Of a stretch of 23,218 nt of DNA, positions 7,490 to 14,726 are shown piece after piece. The stretch is from Lacustribacter sp964460315 (lineage in GTDB: Bacteria > Pseudomonadota > Gammaproteobacteria > Burkholderiales > Burkholderiaceae_A). The stretch lies in the NCBI GenBank assembly GCA_964460315.1, contig CAYWPQ010000023.1, positions 1 to 23,218 of the forward strand, in the 5' to 3' direction. The position numbers and the translations under genes were made by a program. The notes under the pieces were generated by a model. That model was not told the origin of the DNA. It ran no database searches and saw only the letters and a program-made list of their open reading frames with translations. The first letter of the stretch is position 1, and the number at the start of each line of letters is the position of its first letter.

Positions 7490-7837
7490 ATGGCACAACT
7501 TCCAAGAAAGGCAGCGGGTCCTCGGCCAGAATATTTCGAAGACCCTGCCATTGATAAAGTGCTCTCGATGACCCTCGCCCTGGCGGGCGAGGTCGCCGTG
7601 ATGCGTGACCGTATTGACACCCTGGAGAGGCTATTGGCGAAAGGGGAAAAAGTCAGCCCTGAAATTATTGATGCCTACCAGCCATCGATTGAGGCCAAAC
7701 AGGCGCGTGACGTCTGGCGTGAGCAATTCCTGGACATTGTGATGCGACGTGTGCATCAGGAAAAGGAATCGCTCGAGGCCATGTCAGCCTCGCAGGCGTA
7801 TGACAAGCTGGTCGAGCAGGTGGAAAAGAATCTTTAA
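7490..7837 (+). CDS. Small helical protein of unknown function, coupled to the methyltransferase
   Basis: A 115-residue soluble protein that I do not recognise. It is predicted almost entirely helical and charged. The segment around residues 29-50 (LALAGEVAVMRDRIDTLERL) has heptad-like spacing that could form a coiled coil, and the C-terminus (SASQAYDKLVEQVEKNL) is amphipathic. No signal peptide, Cys or metal motif. The start ATG at 7490 is preferred to the upstream in-frame ATG at 7418 (inside the methyltransferase gene) because AAGGGG at 7475-7480, touching the methyltransferase stop, gives a ribosome binding site. It may be a partner or stabilising subunit of the methyltransferase; this rests only on the tight coupling. 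It ends 8 bp before the convergent nitrilase gene, with no clear terminator between. Confidence 0.75.
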   Translation: MAQLPRKAAGPRPEYFEDPAIDKVLSMTLALAGEVAVMRDRIDTLERLLAKGEKVSPEIIDAYQPSIEAKQARDVWREQFLDIVMRRVHQEKESLEAMSASQAYDKLVEQVEKNL

Positions 7838-7845
7838 TTGAGTAG

Positions 7846-8790
7846 CTAAATCTTGGGCTCGCGGTCCACCACGAGCTTCAAGATTTCTCGTCTTGACGAG
7901 TGGCCACTGCCGTCCACAATGCCTTTGACCTGAAGGATGTCTCTCAGGTTGATCTCCGCGGAAACCAGTTTCTCTTCGGCCCCAACATGAGGGGGCATCA
8001 TGTGTACTCCCCATGGGTGAATGATGGTGGACCAGCCGCCGCCCGCGGTAAAGAAGTCTTGTGGGCCGCAGTGTTTTTCCACCCAATCCACGGCTTCTTG
8101 GGTGACCATTTCCTCGGCCACGATGACAAAGCATTGGCCGGTGAGCGCGTGGTTACGGCACATGGCGTCCACCTGTTGATCATAGATTTCTGCATAGCCC
8201 TTCAGGGTGGCCAGTGATGGCCAGCTTGCGGCATGAATTTCTTCGTGTTGCATGATCAAGGCCTGACGCGCCAAGTTCATGGTGTGTTCCCAGCAGGCAA
8301 GGCCGCCAATCTTTCCAAGGCTTGTGTCAAAGACGGTGAGCGTTGACCCGTCACCCTGGCCCCAGAGGTAACGTTCGGCATAGGTGGGCTGAAGCTTGCG
8401 GTGCTTGCCAAGATAGCGGCCGTCGGCGTCAATGAACACCTGGGTGTTGTAGGCGGTGCCATGGTCTCGTTCCGAGACGCCCATCACCACGGCGGTGTTC
8501 GCGGCGGCAGCAGCTTCGGCAAGCTGAGTCACCTCTGGGCCAGGAACCTGAATCGATGCCTCAAGATAGAGCTGATTGGCCGTGCCTTGGGCAAGAGGGG
8601 CATAGCAGTTCAGCCAATAAGGAAAGCCAGGCACAAAGACTTCAGGAAAGACAACAAGCTGAATGCCTTGCTCTCCCGCCCGACGAATCCAGTCACAGGC
8701 TTTGTCAATGGTGGCCTGGGTGTTCATATAAACGGGGGCAATATGCGCTGCCGCAACTTTTCGAATGCGTGATGGATCCTGGTCAGTCAT
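7846..8790 (-). CDS. Nitrilase (carbon-nitrogen hydrolase family)
   Basis: A 314-residue enzyme of the nitrilase branch, converting R-CN to carboxylate and ammonia in the cytosol. The catalytic triad is complete: E50 in VFPEVFVPGFPYW, K132 in KHRKLQPTYAER, and the nucleophile C166 in GLACWEHTMNLA. The second conserved Glu (E139, in the ...YAER stretch) is also present. The segment after the nucleophile (LIMQHEEIHAASWPS) is typical of true nitrilases rather than amidases. It is the last gene of the minus-strand operon; its ATG overlaps the ligase stop by 4 bp (ATGA), implying coupled translation. The neighbour ligase could activate the acid it releases. Aliphatic, aryl or cyanide specificity cannot be told from the sequence. 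Confidence 0.92.
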   Translation of the reverse strand: MTDQDPSRIRKVAAAHIAPVYMNTQATIDKACDWIRRAGEQGIQLVVFPEVFVPGFPYWLNCYAPLAQGTANQLYLEASIQVPGPEVTQLAEAAAAANTAVVMGVSERDHGTAYNTQVFIDADGRYLGKHRKLQPTYAERYLWGQGDGSTLTVFDTSLGKIGGLACWEHTMNLARQALIMQHEEIHAASWPSLATLKGYAEIYDQQVDAMCRNHALTGQCFVIVAEEMVTQEAVDWVEKHCGPQDFFTAGGGWSTIIHPWGVHMMPPHVGAEEKLVSAEINLRDILQVKGIVDGSGHSSRREILKLVVDREPKI

Positions 8791-10343
8791 TGCTCTTCCT
8801 CTTCTTTGACAAGTTTTTTAAGTTCCTGCTTCAAGACTTTGCCGGCTGCATTTCTGGGTAGCGCGTCAATCCATTCATAGCTCTTTGGAATCTTGAAGCC
8901 GGCCAATGCGGCCCGGCAATGGGATTCAAGCTCCTCGGCGGTCAGTTCGCATCCGGGCTTGCGAACCACAAAAGCTTTGGCTGATTCGCCCCAGTAGCTG
9001 TCGCGAACACCAATCACAGCGGCTTCGGTGACCGACGGGTGCCGATACAACACCTCTTCGATCTCGCGTGGATAGACATTCACGCCACCGCTGATGATCA
9101 CATCCTTTTTACGGTCAACGATGTAATAGAAGCCCTCCTCATCCCGAACGGCCAGGTCACCCACACTGACCCAGCCGCCCCGATGGGCCTCTTGAGTTGC
9201 TTCAGGCTGGTTCCAGTAGCCGTTGAACAGATAGGGTGAGCGGCTAAAGAGTTCGCCCACCTCGCCCACGGCAACCTCTTCGTTGTGTTCGTTGCGCAGC
9301 TGAATCTGGGTTAAAGGGAAGGGCTGACCGACGCAGCGAATCTTGCGCAGCTGATCTTGTGGGCGAAGGTTGGTGACGATGCAGGCTTCAGTGCTGCCAT
9401 AGGTTTCATGCAGGATGGTCTTGCCGAAATAGGCGACGATCTTCTCTTTCGTGGCCTGAGGTAGTGGCGCAGCATTCGAAATAATGGTTTTGAGCGCCGG
9501 GAACTGGTGTCGCTTCAGTGTTTCGTCACCCAGCGCAAAGATGGCATTGAAATGGGTGGGCACCATGAAGGTGTTGGTGAGCGACATGCGGCTGAGTTTT
9601 TCAAGCACCTGTTCGGGATCAAACTTCGGCATAACTTCGCAAAAGCCACCAAAGAAGATGGGGGCCAAACCAAACGCAAAACCCGCGCCGTGATACATCG
9701 GCGCCAAGGCCAGCGAACGATCGTCAGGCGAATAGCAGCCATAGGCCACGGACATGCCCAAGAACGTCAGTACCCGCGACCGATGCGAAAGCATCACGCC
9801 CTTGGGCTTACCCGTGGTGCCTGCCGTGTAACCCAGCCCAAAGGTGTCCCATTCCTGAACCTGTTGCTGAGCCATTTGAATTTGATCAGCCAGCTTGCTT
9901 CGAGGCGCTGCATCCCGCCAGCTGTCGTAGTTTTCCCCAATCATGACGGCCTGGTTTTGAAGCCCGCTCAGGGAACTTGAAACCACGCTTGCGACTGATT
10001 GATGAACAATCATTCCGCAGGCGCCGCTGTCCTTCAGAATGAAATCAATTTCTGGCGCGGTGAGCCTGGGGTTGATCAAGACCACACGGATGCCGATGGA
10101 AGACAGCCCCAGCACAACCTCTGGGTATTCAAGGCAATTCGGGCTGATCAGGGCCAGATGGTCACCGGGCTGAAAGCCATTGGCCAAGGCCGCTGCCGCC
10201 ACCTGATGAATTCGGTCATCCAGTTCGCGATAGCTTAACTGCCGTGATCCCTCGGCAAGAGCAATCTTGTTGGGGTTGGCGCGGGCGCTGGCCAAAACCC
10301 CCGAGACCAGTGTTTGTGGAAAAAAGGTGTCGGGGGTGGTCAT
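8787..10343 (-). CDS. Acyl-CoA synthetase / AMP-dependent ligase (class I adenylate-forming)
   Basis: A 518-residue adenylate-forming enzyme that activates a carboxylic acid with ATP and joins it to CoA. Core motifs: YTAGTTGKPKGVMLSH (172-187, the ATP phosphate loop); ETYGSTEA (A5); the A7/A8 hinge region DRKKDVIISGGVNVYPREIEE; and the catalytic lysine K502 in PRNAAGKVLK. Length and motifs fit the FadD/benzoate-CoA/feruloyl-CoA-like ligases; the acid cannot be assigned. The ATG start follows the amidohydrolase stop by 11 bp with a weak ribosome binding site, and the stop overlaps the nitrilase start by 4 bp. The enzyme may act on the nitrilase product or on an intermediate of the divergent right-hand operon. 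Confidence 0.92.
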   Translation of the reverse strand: MTTPDTFFPQTLVSGVLASARANPNKIALAEGSRQLSYRELDDRIHQVAAAALANGFQPGDHLALISPNCLEYPEVVLGLSSIGIRVVLINPRLTAPEIDFILKDSGACGMIVHQSVASVVSSSLSGLQNQAVMIGENYDSWRDAAPRSKLADQIQMAQQQVQEWDTFGLGYTAGTTGKPKGVMLSHRSRVLTFLGMSVAYGCYSPDDRSLALAPMYHGAGFAFGLAPIFFGGFCEVMPKFDPEQVLEKLSRMSLTNTFMVPTHFNAIFALGDETLKRHQFPALKTIISNAAPLPQATKEKIVAYFGKTILHETYGSTEACIVTNLRPQDQLRKIRCVGQPFPLTQIQLRNEHNEEVAVGEVGELFSRSPYLFNGYWNQPEATQEAHRGGWVSVGDLAVRDEEGFYYIVDRKKDVIISGGVNVYPREIEEVLYRHPSVTEAAVIGVRDSYWGESAKAFVVRKPGCELTAEELESHCRAALAGFKIPKSYEWIDALPRNAAGKVLKQELKKLVKEEEEQ

Positions 10344-10354
10344 GGCGAGACGGA

Positions 10355-11215
10355 TTAGAGTTTAAAGACCCGAAGCGCGTTGTCGCGCATCAGCTTTTGC
10401 ATGGGTTCGTCGCGAAGATTCAGGTCGGCAATCTCCTTGATGGCCCGTTCAGGGTCAATCACAGGCCAGTCGGTGCCGAACAGCACCTTGTCCTGGCCAT
10501 AGGTGTTTAGGTAATGGATGAGTGGCTGTGGCCAGTATTTCGGTGCGTAGGCGTCCACGCCAATGAAGACATTCTTGTGCTTCCAGGCCATGGCAATCAT
10601 TTCTTCAGCCCATGGAATGCCAATGTGAATTCCAATGAGCTTCAGTTCCGGGAAGTCAATGGCCACCTGGTCCAGGGTGATGGGTCTGCCCACACTGGGC
10701 AGGGGTCGTTCCGGGTTGTAGACCAGGTTCTGGCCCACCTGCATCATGATGGGAATGTCGAGTTCACAGCACTTGGCGTAATAGGGGTAGTACTTTGCAT
10801 GATCCGGCGCAAGACCAAACCAGTGCGGGTAGAGGTGGGCGCCCACAAAACCAAGTTCTTTTACCGCCACTTCCAATTCCCGAACACCGGCCATGCCACG
10901 AAATGGATCCACGCCGGCAAGCCCAGAGAATCGGCTGGGGTGAAGCTTGCAGTAATTCGCCACCTGCTGATATGGAATTTCTACGGAATGCTTCATGCGG
11001 ATGTCACCAGCGCGCACGGCAATCAGAAGCGAGCGTTGAATATTCGCGCGATCCATCTTTTCAAGATAGGTCTCGATGGGAACGCCTTGGCGCATGTCGA
11101 CCGGCATCCGAACCTGTTCTTTGAATTCTTCGCCAATTCCCGTCTGCCCAAGTGAGACCTCCAACGGGGTGAAGGGGTTGCAGACAATGTCGATGGCATC
11201 TTTAACGGTTTTCAA
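10355..11215 (-). CDS. Amidohydrolase-2 (ACMSD-like) TIM-barrel protein with altered metal site
   Basis: A 286-residue member of the amidohydrolase-2/ACMSD family (TIM-barrel hydrolases and decarboxylases). Family landmarks: GAHLYPHWFG at 125-134, LKLIGIHIG (H197) and LFGTDWP (D249). The usual N-terminal His-x-His is absent (the corresponding stretch reads AIDIVCNPFTP), and the following strand reads IPIMMQVG where a His is normally found, leaving H197 and D249 as candidate ligands. It may therefore act without the standard metal or bind it differently. Translation starts at a TTG (11215) inside the 3' end of the activator gene, with AGAGG seven bases upstream, and the two genes overlap by 14 bp. 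The next ATG in frame would remove 36 residues of the fold. Reaction unknown: hydrolase, hydratase or decarboxylase are all possible. Confidence 0.85.
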   Translation of the reverse strand: MKTVKDAIDIVCNPFTPLEVSLGQTGIGEEFKEQVRMPVDMRQGVPIETYLEKMDRANIQRSLLIAVRAGDIRMKHSVEIPYQQVANYCKLHPSRFSGLAGVDPFRGMAGVRELEVAVKELGFVGAHLYPHWFGLAPDHAKYYPYYAKCCELDIPIMMQVGQNLVYNPERPLPSVGRPITLDQVAIDFPELKLIGIHIGIPWAEEMIAMAWKHKNVFIGVDAYAPKYWPQPLIHYLNTYGQDKVLFGTDWPVIDPERAIKEIADLNLRDEPMQKLMRDNALRVFKL

Positions 11216-13190
11216 GGCTTGCCTCTTCGCTCATTTCTTTTAATTTTCGCCATAGGGTGGTGCGGCTAATGCCCAATCGTTTTGCAGCTTCGGCCTGATG
11301 ACCGGCACACTCACGAAGGGCTTGCCGAATGACTTCGACATTCAACGCACCTTTTGGGATCGATCGTTGCACCATTGCAGGATAGGTAATTCCACCTTGC
11401 ATGACAACCGCGTTTTCACTCATCCCCCGCTGGTCACTGGGTGCTTCCAGAATTTCCGGGAATTCCCGGGACAGCTGCTGGTAATTGATCGCCCGGGGAT
11501 CATGGAGATCCGCCAGAAAAACAGCAAGTCGTTCCATCACGTTTTCAAGCTCTCGCACATTGCCGGGCCAGTGATAACTTTCAAGCCGATTCACAATGGG
11601 CTGCAGGGTTTCTTCGGCCGGAAGCCTTGAATTCAAACGCTGCAGTGCCTGGGACAGACAAAGGGCTGCCAGTGCTGCAATGTCTCCTGTGCGATCTCGA
11701 AGCGCAGGCAGATGAAGGCTCAGGATGTGCAGCCGATAGTAAAGGTCACTGCGGAAGCTTCCCTGGCGAATCAATTCAGAGAGCTCATGGTGGGTTGCCG
11801 CAATGACTCGAACATCAATTGGAATGGGCTGGGTGCTGCCAAGACGGGTCACTTCTTTTTCCTGCAAGACCCGCAGCAGGCGTGTTTGAAGGGTTAGGGG
11901 CATGTCGCCAATTTCGTCCAGGAAAATGGTGCCATGGTGGGCCGATTCGAAAAGACCAATCTTGCCGCCCTTGCGCGTACCCGTGAAGGCGCCTTCCTCA
12001 TAGCCGAAGAGCTCACTCTCCAGCAAGGGTTCGGGCAGTGAGGCGCAGTTGATTGCCACAAAGGGCCCGCTCTTTCGCGGGCTGGCGTTGTGAATGGCCT
12101 GGGCAAAGAGCTCTTTTCCTGTGCCGCTTTCACCGGTGATCAGCACCGTGGAATGGGTGTTCGCATAACGCATGGCCACCTGCTTCACATGGTTGAAGGC
12201 AGGCGTTGCGCCAAGGATCTGATCAAACTGATATCGGGCGCTCAGTGATTTGTGTCGGCGTTGCGTACGAAGCTTCGATTCGGCAAGCTGAATTCGTTGG
12301 GCGTCTTGAAGGGTGACTACGGCGCCGGTCACCGCCATGCCCTCGCGAATGGCCGTGATGTTGGCGATGCAGGCGGTGCCATTGAGATGAATCACGGCGC
12401 CAATTTCCGCCGCCCCATTTTCCAGAACCTCGCCAAGTGTTAAGTCGGGGGCCACAACGCTAAGTTTCATACCCACACATGATTGAGCGGGCATGAGCAG
12501 CAGTTTTTCCATGGCTGGGTTCATGGCGGTGATGCGTTGGCTGGTGTCGACGGCAAGCACGGCCTCGCGAAGGTTTTGCACCACGCTATTGAGCTGCTCA
12601 AAACGCGAGCTCTTCAACCGTGCGAGAAGAGCTAGGTCAATAGCGTAATCAAAGGCCTGCTTGATGGAGCTTGGGCTGTAGGTCAAGATGCCCTGCAGAT
12701 TGTTTTCAATGGCCAGTTCCACCACCAGACTTGAACCAACAATGACCTTGATGCCCTCTGCAGCAAGGCTGTGGAAACAGTTATGGCCATCTTCAATGGT
12801 GCGGTAGGTGCGCTGCTCGATCTCAATGCTGAGCAGGGTTTTGATGGCCTCCAGTTCGGGCAGTGTTTCTTTATAAGTCACCACGCCCACTCGTTCGGAA
12901 ACCGTGCGCGCCTTCATCAGCGCAAGCATCAGGTCATAGCCACTCGCTTTGATTTCCACCACTGGAATCTGCAATGACGAGCGAAGAAAAGCGGCGTTGG
13001 CACCAGCGGTCACGATGACGTCGGCCGCTTTGGCGCTTTCTGCGGCTCGGGCCTGTTCAAGCGCCTTGTCGAGCAACACGTCCACGAGCTGAATCTCGGC
13101 CCGGTCTTGGTATTCCGGAATGAGGGTTTCGGTCAGCCGGCTCAGCCCCTTGTAGCTGATCACCATGATCTTTGGCAGGTTGGAAGACAT
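11202..13190 (-). CDS. PrpR-type sigma-54-dependent transcriptional activator
   Basis: A 662-residue enhancer-binding protein. Domains in order: PrpR_N-like sensory domain (about 1-180; begins KIMVISYKGLSRL), PAS-like domain (about 200-300), AAA+ domain with Walker A GESGTGKE (353-360), sigma-54 contact loop GAFTGT (400-405), Walker B GTIFLDEIGD (420-429), and a C-terminal Fis-type helix-turn-helix (about 625-655, GISRTTLWRKLKEM). PrpR_N domains bind small organic acids or acyl-CoA-type effectors. The ATG at 13190 is chosen because AAGGA lies nine bases before it and the sensory domain starts directly after; an upstream in-frame ATG at 13289 would add 33 non-family residues and read through the operator-like repeats. 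The GAFTGA loop carries Thr at its last position. It is the first gene of a four-gene operon and faces the sigma-54 promoter at 13442, its likely target. Confidence 0.93.
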   Translation of the reverse strand: MSSNLPKIMVISYKGLSRLTETLIPEYQDRAEIQLVDVLLDKALEQARAAESAKAADVIVTAGANAAFLRSSLQIPVVEIKASGYDLMLALMKARTVSERVGVVTYKETLPELEAIKTLLSIEIEQRTYRTIEDGHNCFHSLAAEGIKVIVGSSLVVELAIENNLQGILTYSPSSIKQAFDYAIDLALLARLKSSRFEQLNSVVQNLREAVLAVDTSQRITAMNPAMEKLLLMPAQSCVGMKLSVVAPDLTLGEVLENGAAEIGAVIHLNGTACIANITAIREGMAVTGAVVTLQDAQRIQLAESKLRTQRRHKSLSARYQFDQILGATPAFNHVKQVAMRYANTHSTVLITGESGTGKELFAQAIHNASPRKSGPFVAINCASLPEPLLESELFGYEEGAFTGTRKGGKIGLFESAHHGTIFLDEIGDMPLTLQTRLLRVLQEKEVTRLGSTQPIPIDVRVIAATHHELSELIRQGSFRSDLYYRLHILSLHLPALRDRTGDIAALAALCLSQALQRLNSRLPAEETLQPIVNRLESYHWPGNVRELENVMERLAVFLADLHDPRAINYQQLSREFPEILEAPSDQRGMSENAVVMQGGITYPAMVQRSIPKGALNVEVIRQALRECAGHQAEAAKRLGISRTTLWRKLKEMSEEASLENR

Positions 13191-13260
13191 CTGGCGAATC
13201 CTTGGTTGGTAAGTCTGCTTTTCGAAAAAACCGTGCCGATCGGGCGAAAATTCAGTGACA

Positions 13261-13300
13261 CGGAACAAATTTGAAACAATTTTGAACAATTATGGAACGA
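13261..13300. repeat. Phased GAACAAT-like half-sites
   Basis: Successive copies GGAACAAAT (13262), TGAAACAAT (13272), TGAACAAT (13283) and TGGAACGA (13293) recur about every 10-11 bp, i.e. once per helix turn. They share the core of the inverted repeat arms at 13303-13336. Probable extra binding sites of the activator, possibly for autoregulation because they lie nearest to its own gene. Confidence 0.55.
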
Positions 13301-13302
13301 AT

Positions 13303-13336
13303 AATTGTTTCATTATGGTGAACCAATGAAACAATT
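13303..13336. promoter_or_regulatory. Upstream activating sequence: perfect 12-bp inverted repeat
   Basis: AATTGTTTCATT (13303-13314), a 10-bp spacer, and AATGAAACAATT (13325-13336) are exact reverse complements. Arm centres are 22 bp apart, two helical turns. The element lies about 105-140 bp upstream of the -24 element, the normal place for an enhancer of a sigma-54 activator with a Fis-type helix-turn-helix. Binding by the adjacent PrpR-type protein is inferred. Confidence 0.8.
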
Positions 13337-13353
13337 TGCCGAGAACAGTGCGA

Positions 13354-13390
13354 GTTAACACTTAGATTGAACTTTAGGGTTAGCACCTAA
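13354..13390 (+). repeat. Imperfect direct repeat GTTARCACYTA
   Basis: GTTAACACTTAG (13354-13365) and GTTAGCACCTAA (13379-13390) match at 9 of 12 positions with starts 25 bp apart. They lie between the inverted repeat and the IHF site. A second regulator site is possible, but chance resemblance in AT-rich DNA cannot be excluded. Confidence 0.3.
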
Positions 13391-13411
13391 AAAATTTAAA
13401 AAACCTCTATT

Positions 13412-13424
13412 AATCAGTGGGTTA
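13412..13424 (+). promoter_or_regulatory. IHF binding site
   Basis: AATCAGTGGGTTA matches the IHF consensus WATCARNNNNTTR at every fixed position and is preceded by A/T-tracts (13388-13404), as at strong IHF sites. It sits between the enhancer repeat and the -24/-12 promoter, where DNA bending would bring the activator to sigma-54 polymerase. Confidence 0.75.
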
Positions 13425-13441
13425 AGTAAAAAAATAATTTA

Positions 13442-13459
13442 TTGGCACGTTACTTGCAT
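13442..13459 (+). promoter_or_regulatory. Sigma-54 (-24/-12) promoter of the CoA-transferase operon
   Basis: TTGGCAC, five bases, then TTGCAT: a full match to TGGCAC-N5-TTGCW with GG at 13444-13445 and GC at 13456-13457 in correct spacing. Transcription should begin near 13469, about 25 bp before the first start codon. Together with the enhancer repeat and IHF site this is strong evidence that the operon is activator-dependent. Confidence 0.92.
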
Positions 13460-13493
13460 AAATCAGTCCATCATTAGTTGCCAAGAGGTTTAG

Positions 13494-14726
13494 ATGAAAC
13501 CGCTCGACGGTCTGGTGTTGCTGGATTTAACCCACATGTTGTCGGGCCCTTACGGGGCCATGATGCTCACGGACCTTGGCATGCGCACGATCAAGGTCGA
13601 GCCGCCAGGCAAAGGCGAGGGCACTCGCGCGCTTCTTGCCACAGACCCCAAGAACTCCAGCGAAGGCATGGGCGCTTATTTCTTAACCTTAAATCGGGGC
13701 AAAGAAAGCGTCTGCGTGGATTTGAAAAGCTCCGATGGTGTGGCGGTTTTTATGGAGCTCGCGAAAAAAGCCGACGTGGTGATGGATAACTTTTCGGCCG
13801 GTGTGACCAAACGCCTGGGCATTGATTACGAAAGCCTTTCCAAGGTGAACCCGAAGATCATCACCTGCTCCATTTCTGGTTTCGGAAGCTACGGGCCTGA
13901 CACCCAGCGCCCCGCTTTTGATCAGGTGGTGCAGGCTATGGGTGGCGGCATGTCCATCACTGGGCTTGATCGCAACAACCCCATGCGTTCCGGCATCCCC
14001 ATTGGCGATCTTGGCGGCGGCATTTTTGGCGCCATGGGTGTTCTTGCGGCACTGACTCAGCGTGAGCGCACCGGTGTGGGCCAGCATGTGGACATCTCCA
14101 TGCTGGACGGACAGATCTCGCTTTTGAATTACATGGCGACCATGCATTTTCTGTCGGGCGATGTCCCCGAGCCCATTGGCAATGGGCACTTCGTGCACGT
14201 GCCTTACAACTGCTACCCCACCGCCGATGGCCACATCATCATTGCCTGTATTGGCGACGCCTTTTGGGATCGCTTCATCGAGGCCCTGCCCCTGCCCGGT
14301 TTTGAAGACCCCAAGTACAAGCAGCAGCCCGTTCGCTTTGCAGAGAAAGCGGCCATTGATGCCGAAATTGGCCGGCAGCTTCGCGGCAACACAACAGCTT
14401 ACTGGAATCAGTTTTTCCAAAACGCCAAAATTCCTTGCGGCCCGGTGAACCGTTTCGATCAGGCCTTAAGCGACCCCCAGGTGCTCGCGCGCAACATGGT
14501 GGTCGAAGTGGAACTTGCGGGCGGGTCCAAGGTGAAGATGCCTGGCTCACCCATGAAGTTTTCCCGCTGTGAAGAGCTTCATCCGAATTCCCCGCCGCTT
14601 TTGGGCGAGCATACCGAGCAGGTGCTTGCAGACCTTTGTCAGTTCAGTTCTGAGCGAATCGATTCGCTTAGTCGTCAGGGCGTGATTGCCCAAAATTCTT
14701 CAGTTCACAAGGAGCCGATTGCATGA
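13494..14726 (+). CDS. CaiB/BaiF family CoA-transferase (class III)
   Basis: A 410-residue class III CoA-transferase, moving CoA between carboxylic acids through an enzyme-bound mixed anhydride. Typical start MKPLDGLVLLDLTHMLSGPYGAMMLTD, here split as PLDGLVLLDLTHMLSGPYG and the next ADLG-like TDLGM. Other marks: NRGKESVCVDLK (68-79), SGFGSYGPDTQRPAFDQ with the catalytic Asp D143, and GQHVDISMLDGQISLLNY in the linker domain. Length is normal. ATG 13494 is served by AAGAGG (13482-13487). First gene of the sigma-54 operon; its stop overlaps the next start by 4 bp (ATGA). It likely gives CoA to the pathway substrate or recycles CoA from a later thioester; which acid is donor or acceptor cannot be seen. 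Confidence 0.92.
   Translation: MKPLDGLVLLDLTHMLSGPYGAMMLTDLGMRTIKVEPPGKGEGTRALLATDPKNSSEGMGAYFLTLNRGKESVCVDLKSSDGVAVFMELAKKADVVMDNFSAGVTKRLGIDYESLSKVNPKIITCSISGFGSYGPDTQRPAFDQVVQAMGGGMSITGLDRNNPMRSGIPIGDLGGGIFGAMGVLAALTQRERTGVGQHVDISMLDGQISLLNYMATMHFLSGDVPEPIGNGHFVHVPYNCYPTADGHIIIACIGDAFWDRFIEALPLPGFEDPKYKQQPVRFAEKAAIDAEIGRQLRGNTTAYWNQFFQNAKIPCGPVNRFDQALSDPQVLARNMVVEVELAGGSKVKMPGSPMKFSRCEELHPNSPPLLGEHTEQVLADLCQFSSERIDSLSRQGVIAQNSSVHKEPIA

Larger units (their letters stand above)
13191..13493. promoter_or_regulatory. Divergent control region between activator and CoA-transferase operon
   Basis: A 303-bp gene-free, AT-rich stretch. From left to right it holds: the activator leader; phased GAACAAT-like half-sites (13261-13300); a 12-bp perfect inverted repeat (13303-13336); a pair of GTTARCACYTA direct repeats (13354-13365, 13379-13390); A-tracts; an IHF consensus (13412-13424); a -24/-12 promoter (13442-13459); and the ribosome binding site of the plus-strand operon. 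No convincing sigma-70 promoter was found for the activator on the minus strand, although one should lie around 13200-13330. Confidence 0.85.

Noticed and set aside
7838..7910. Bidirectional terminator between the small helical protein gene and the nitrilase gene
   Set aside because: Only a 5-bp stem (CTCGT/ACGAG near 7887-7900) inside the nitrilase coding region, without a T-run.
13191..13289. Longer start for the sigma-54 activator at 13289
   Set aside because: The extra 33 residues lie in operator-like repeats, do not resemble the PrpR_N domain, and the ATG at 13190 has a proper AAGGA site.
13689..14420. Minus-strand open frame of 243 codons opposite the CoA-transferase gene
   Set aside because: Shadow of a well-supported class III CoA-transferase; no start signal or domain.
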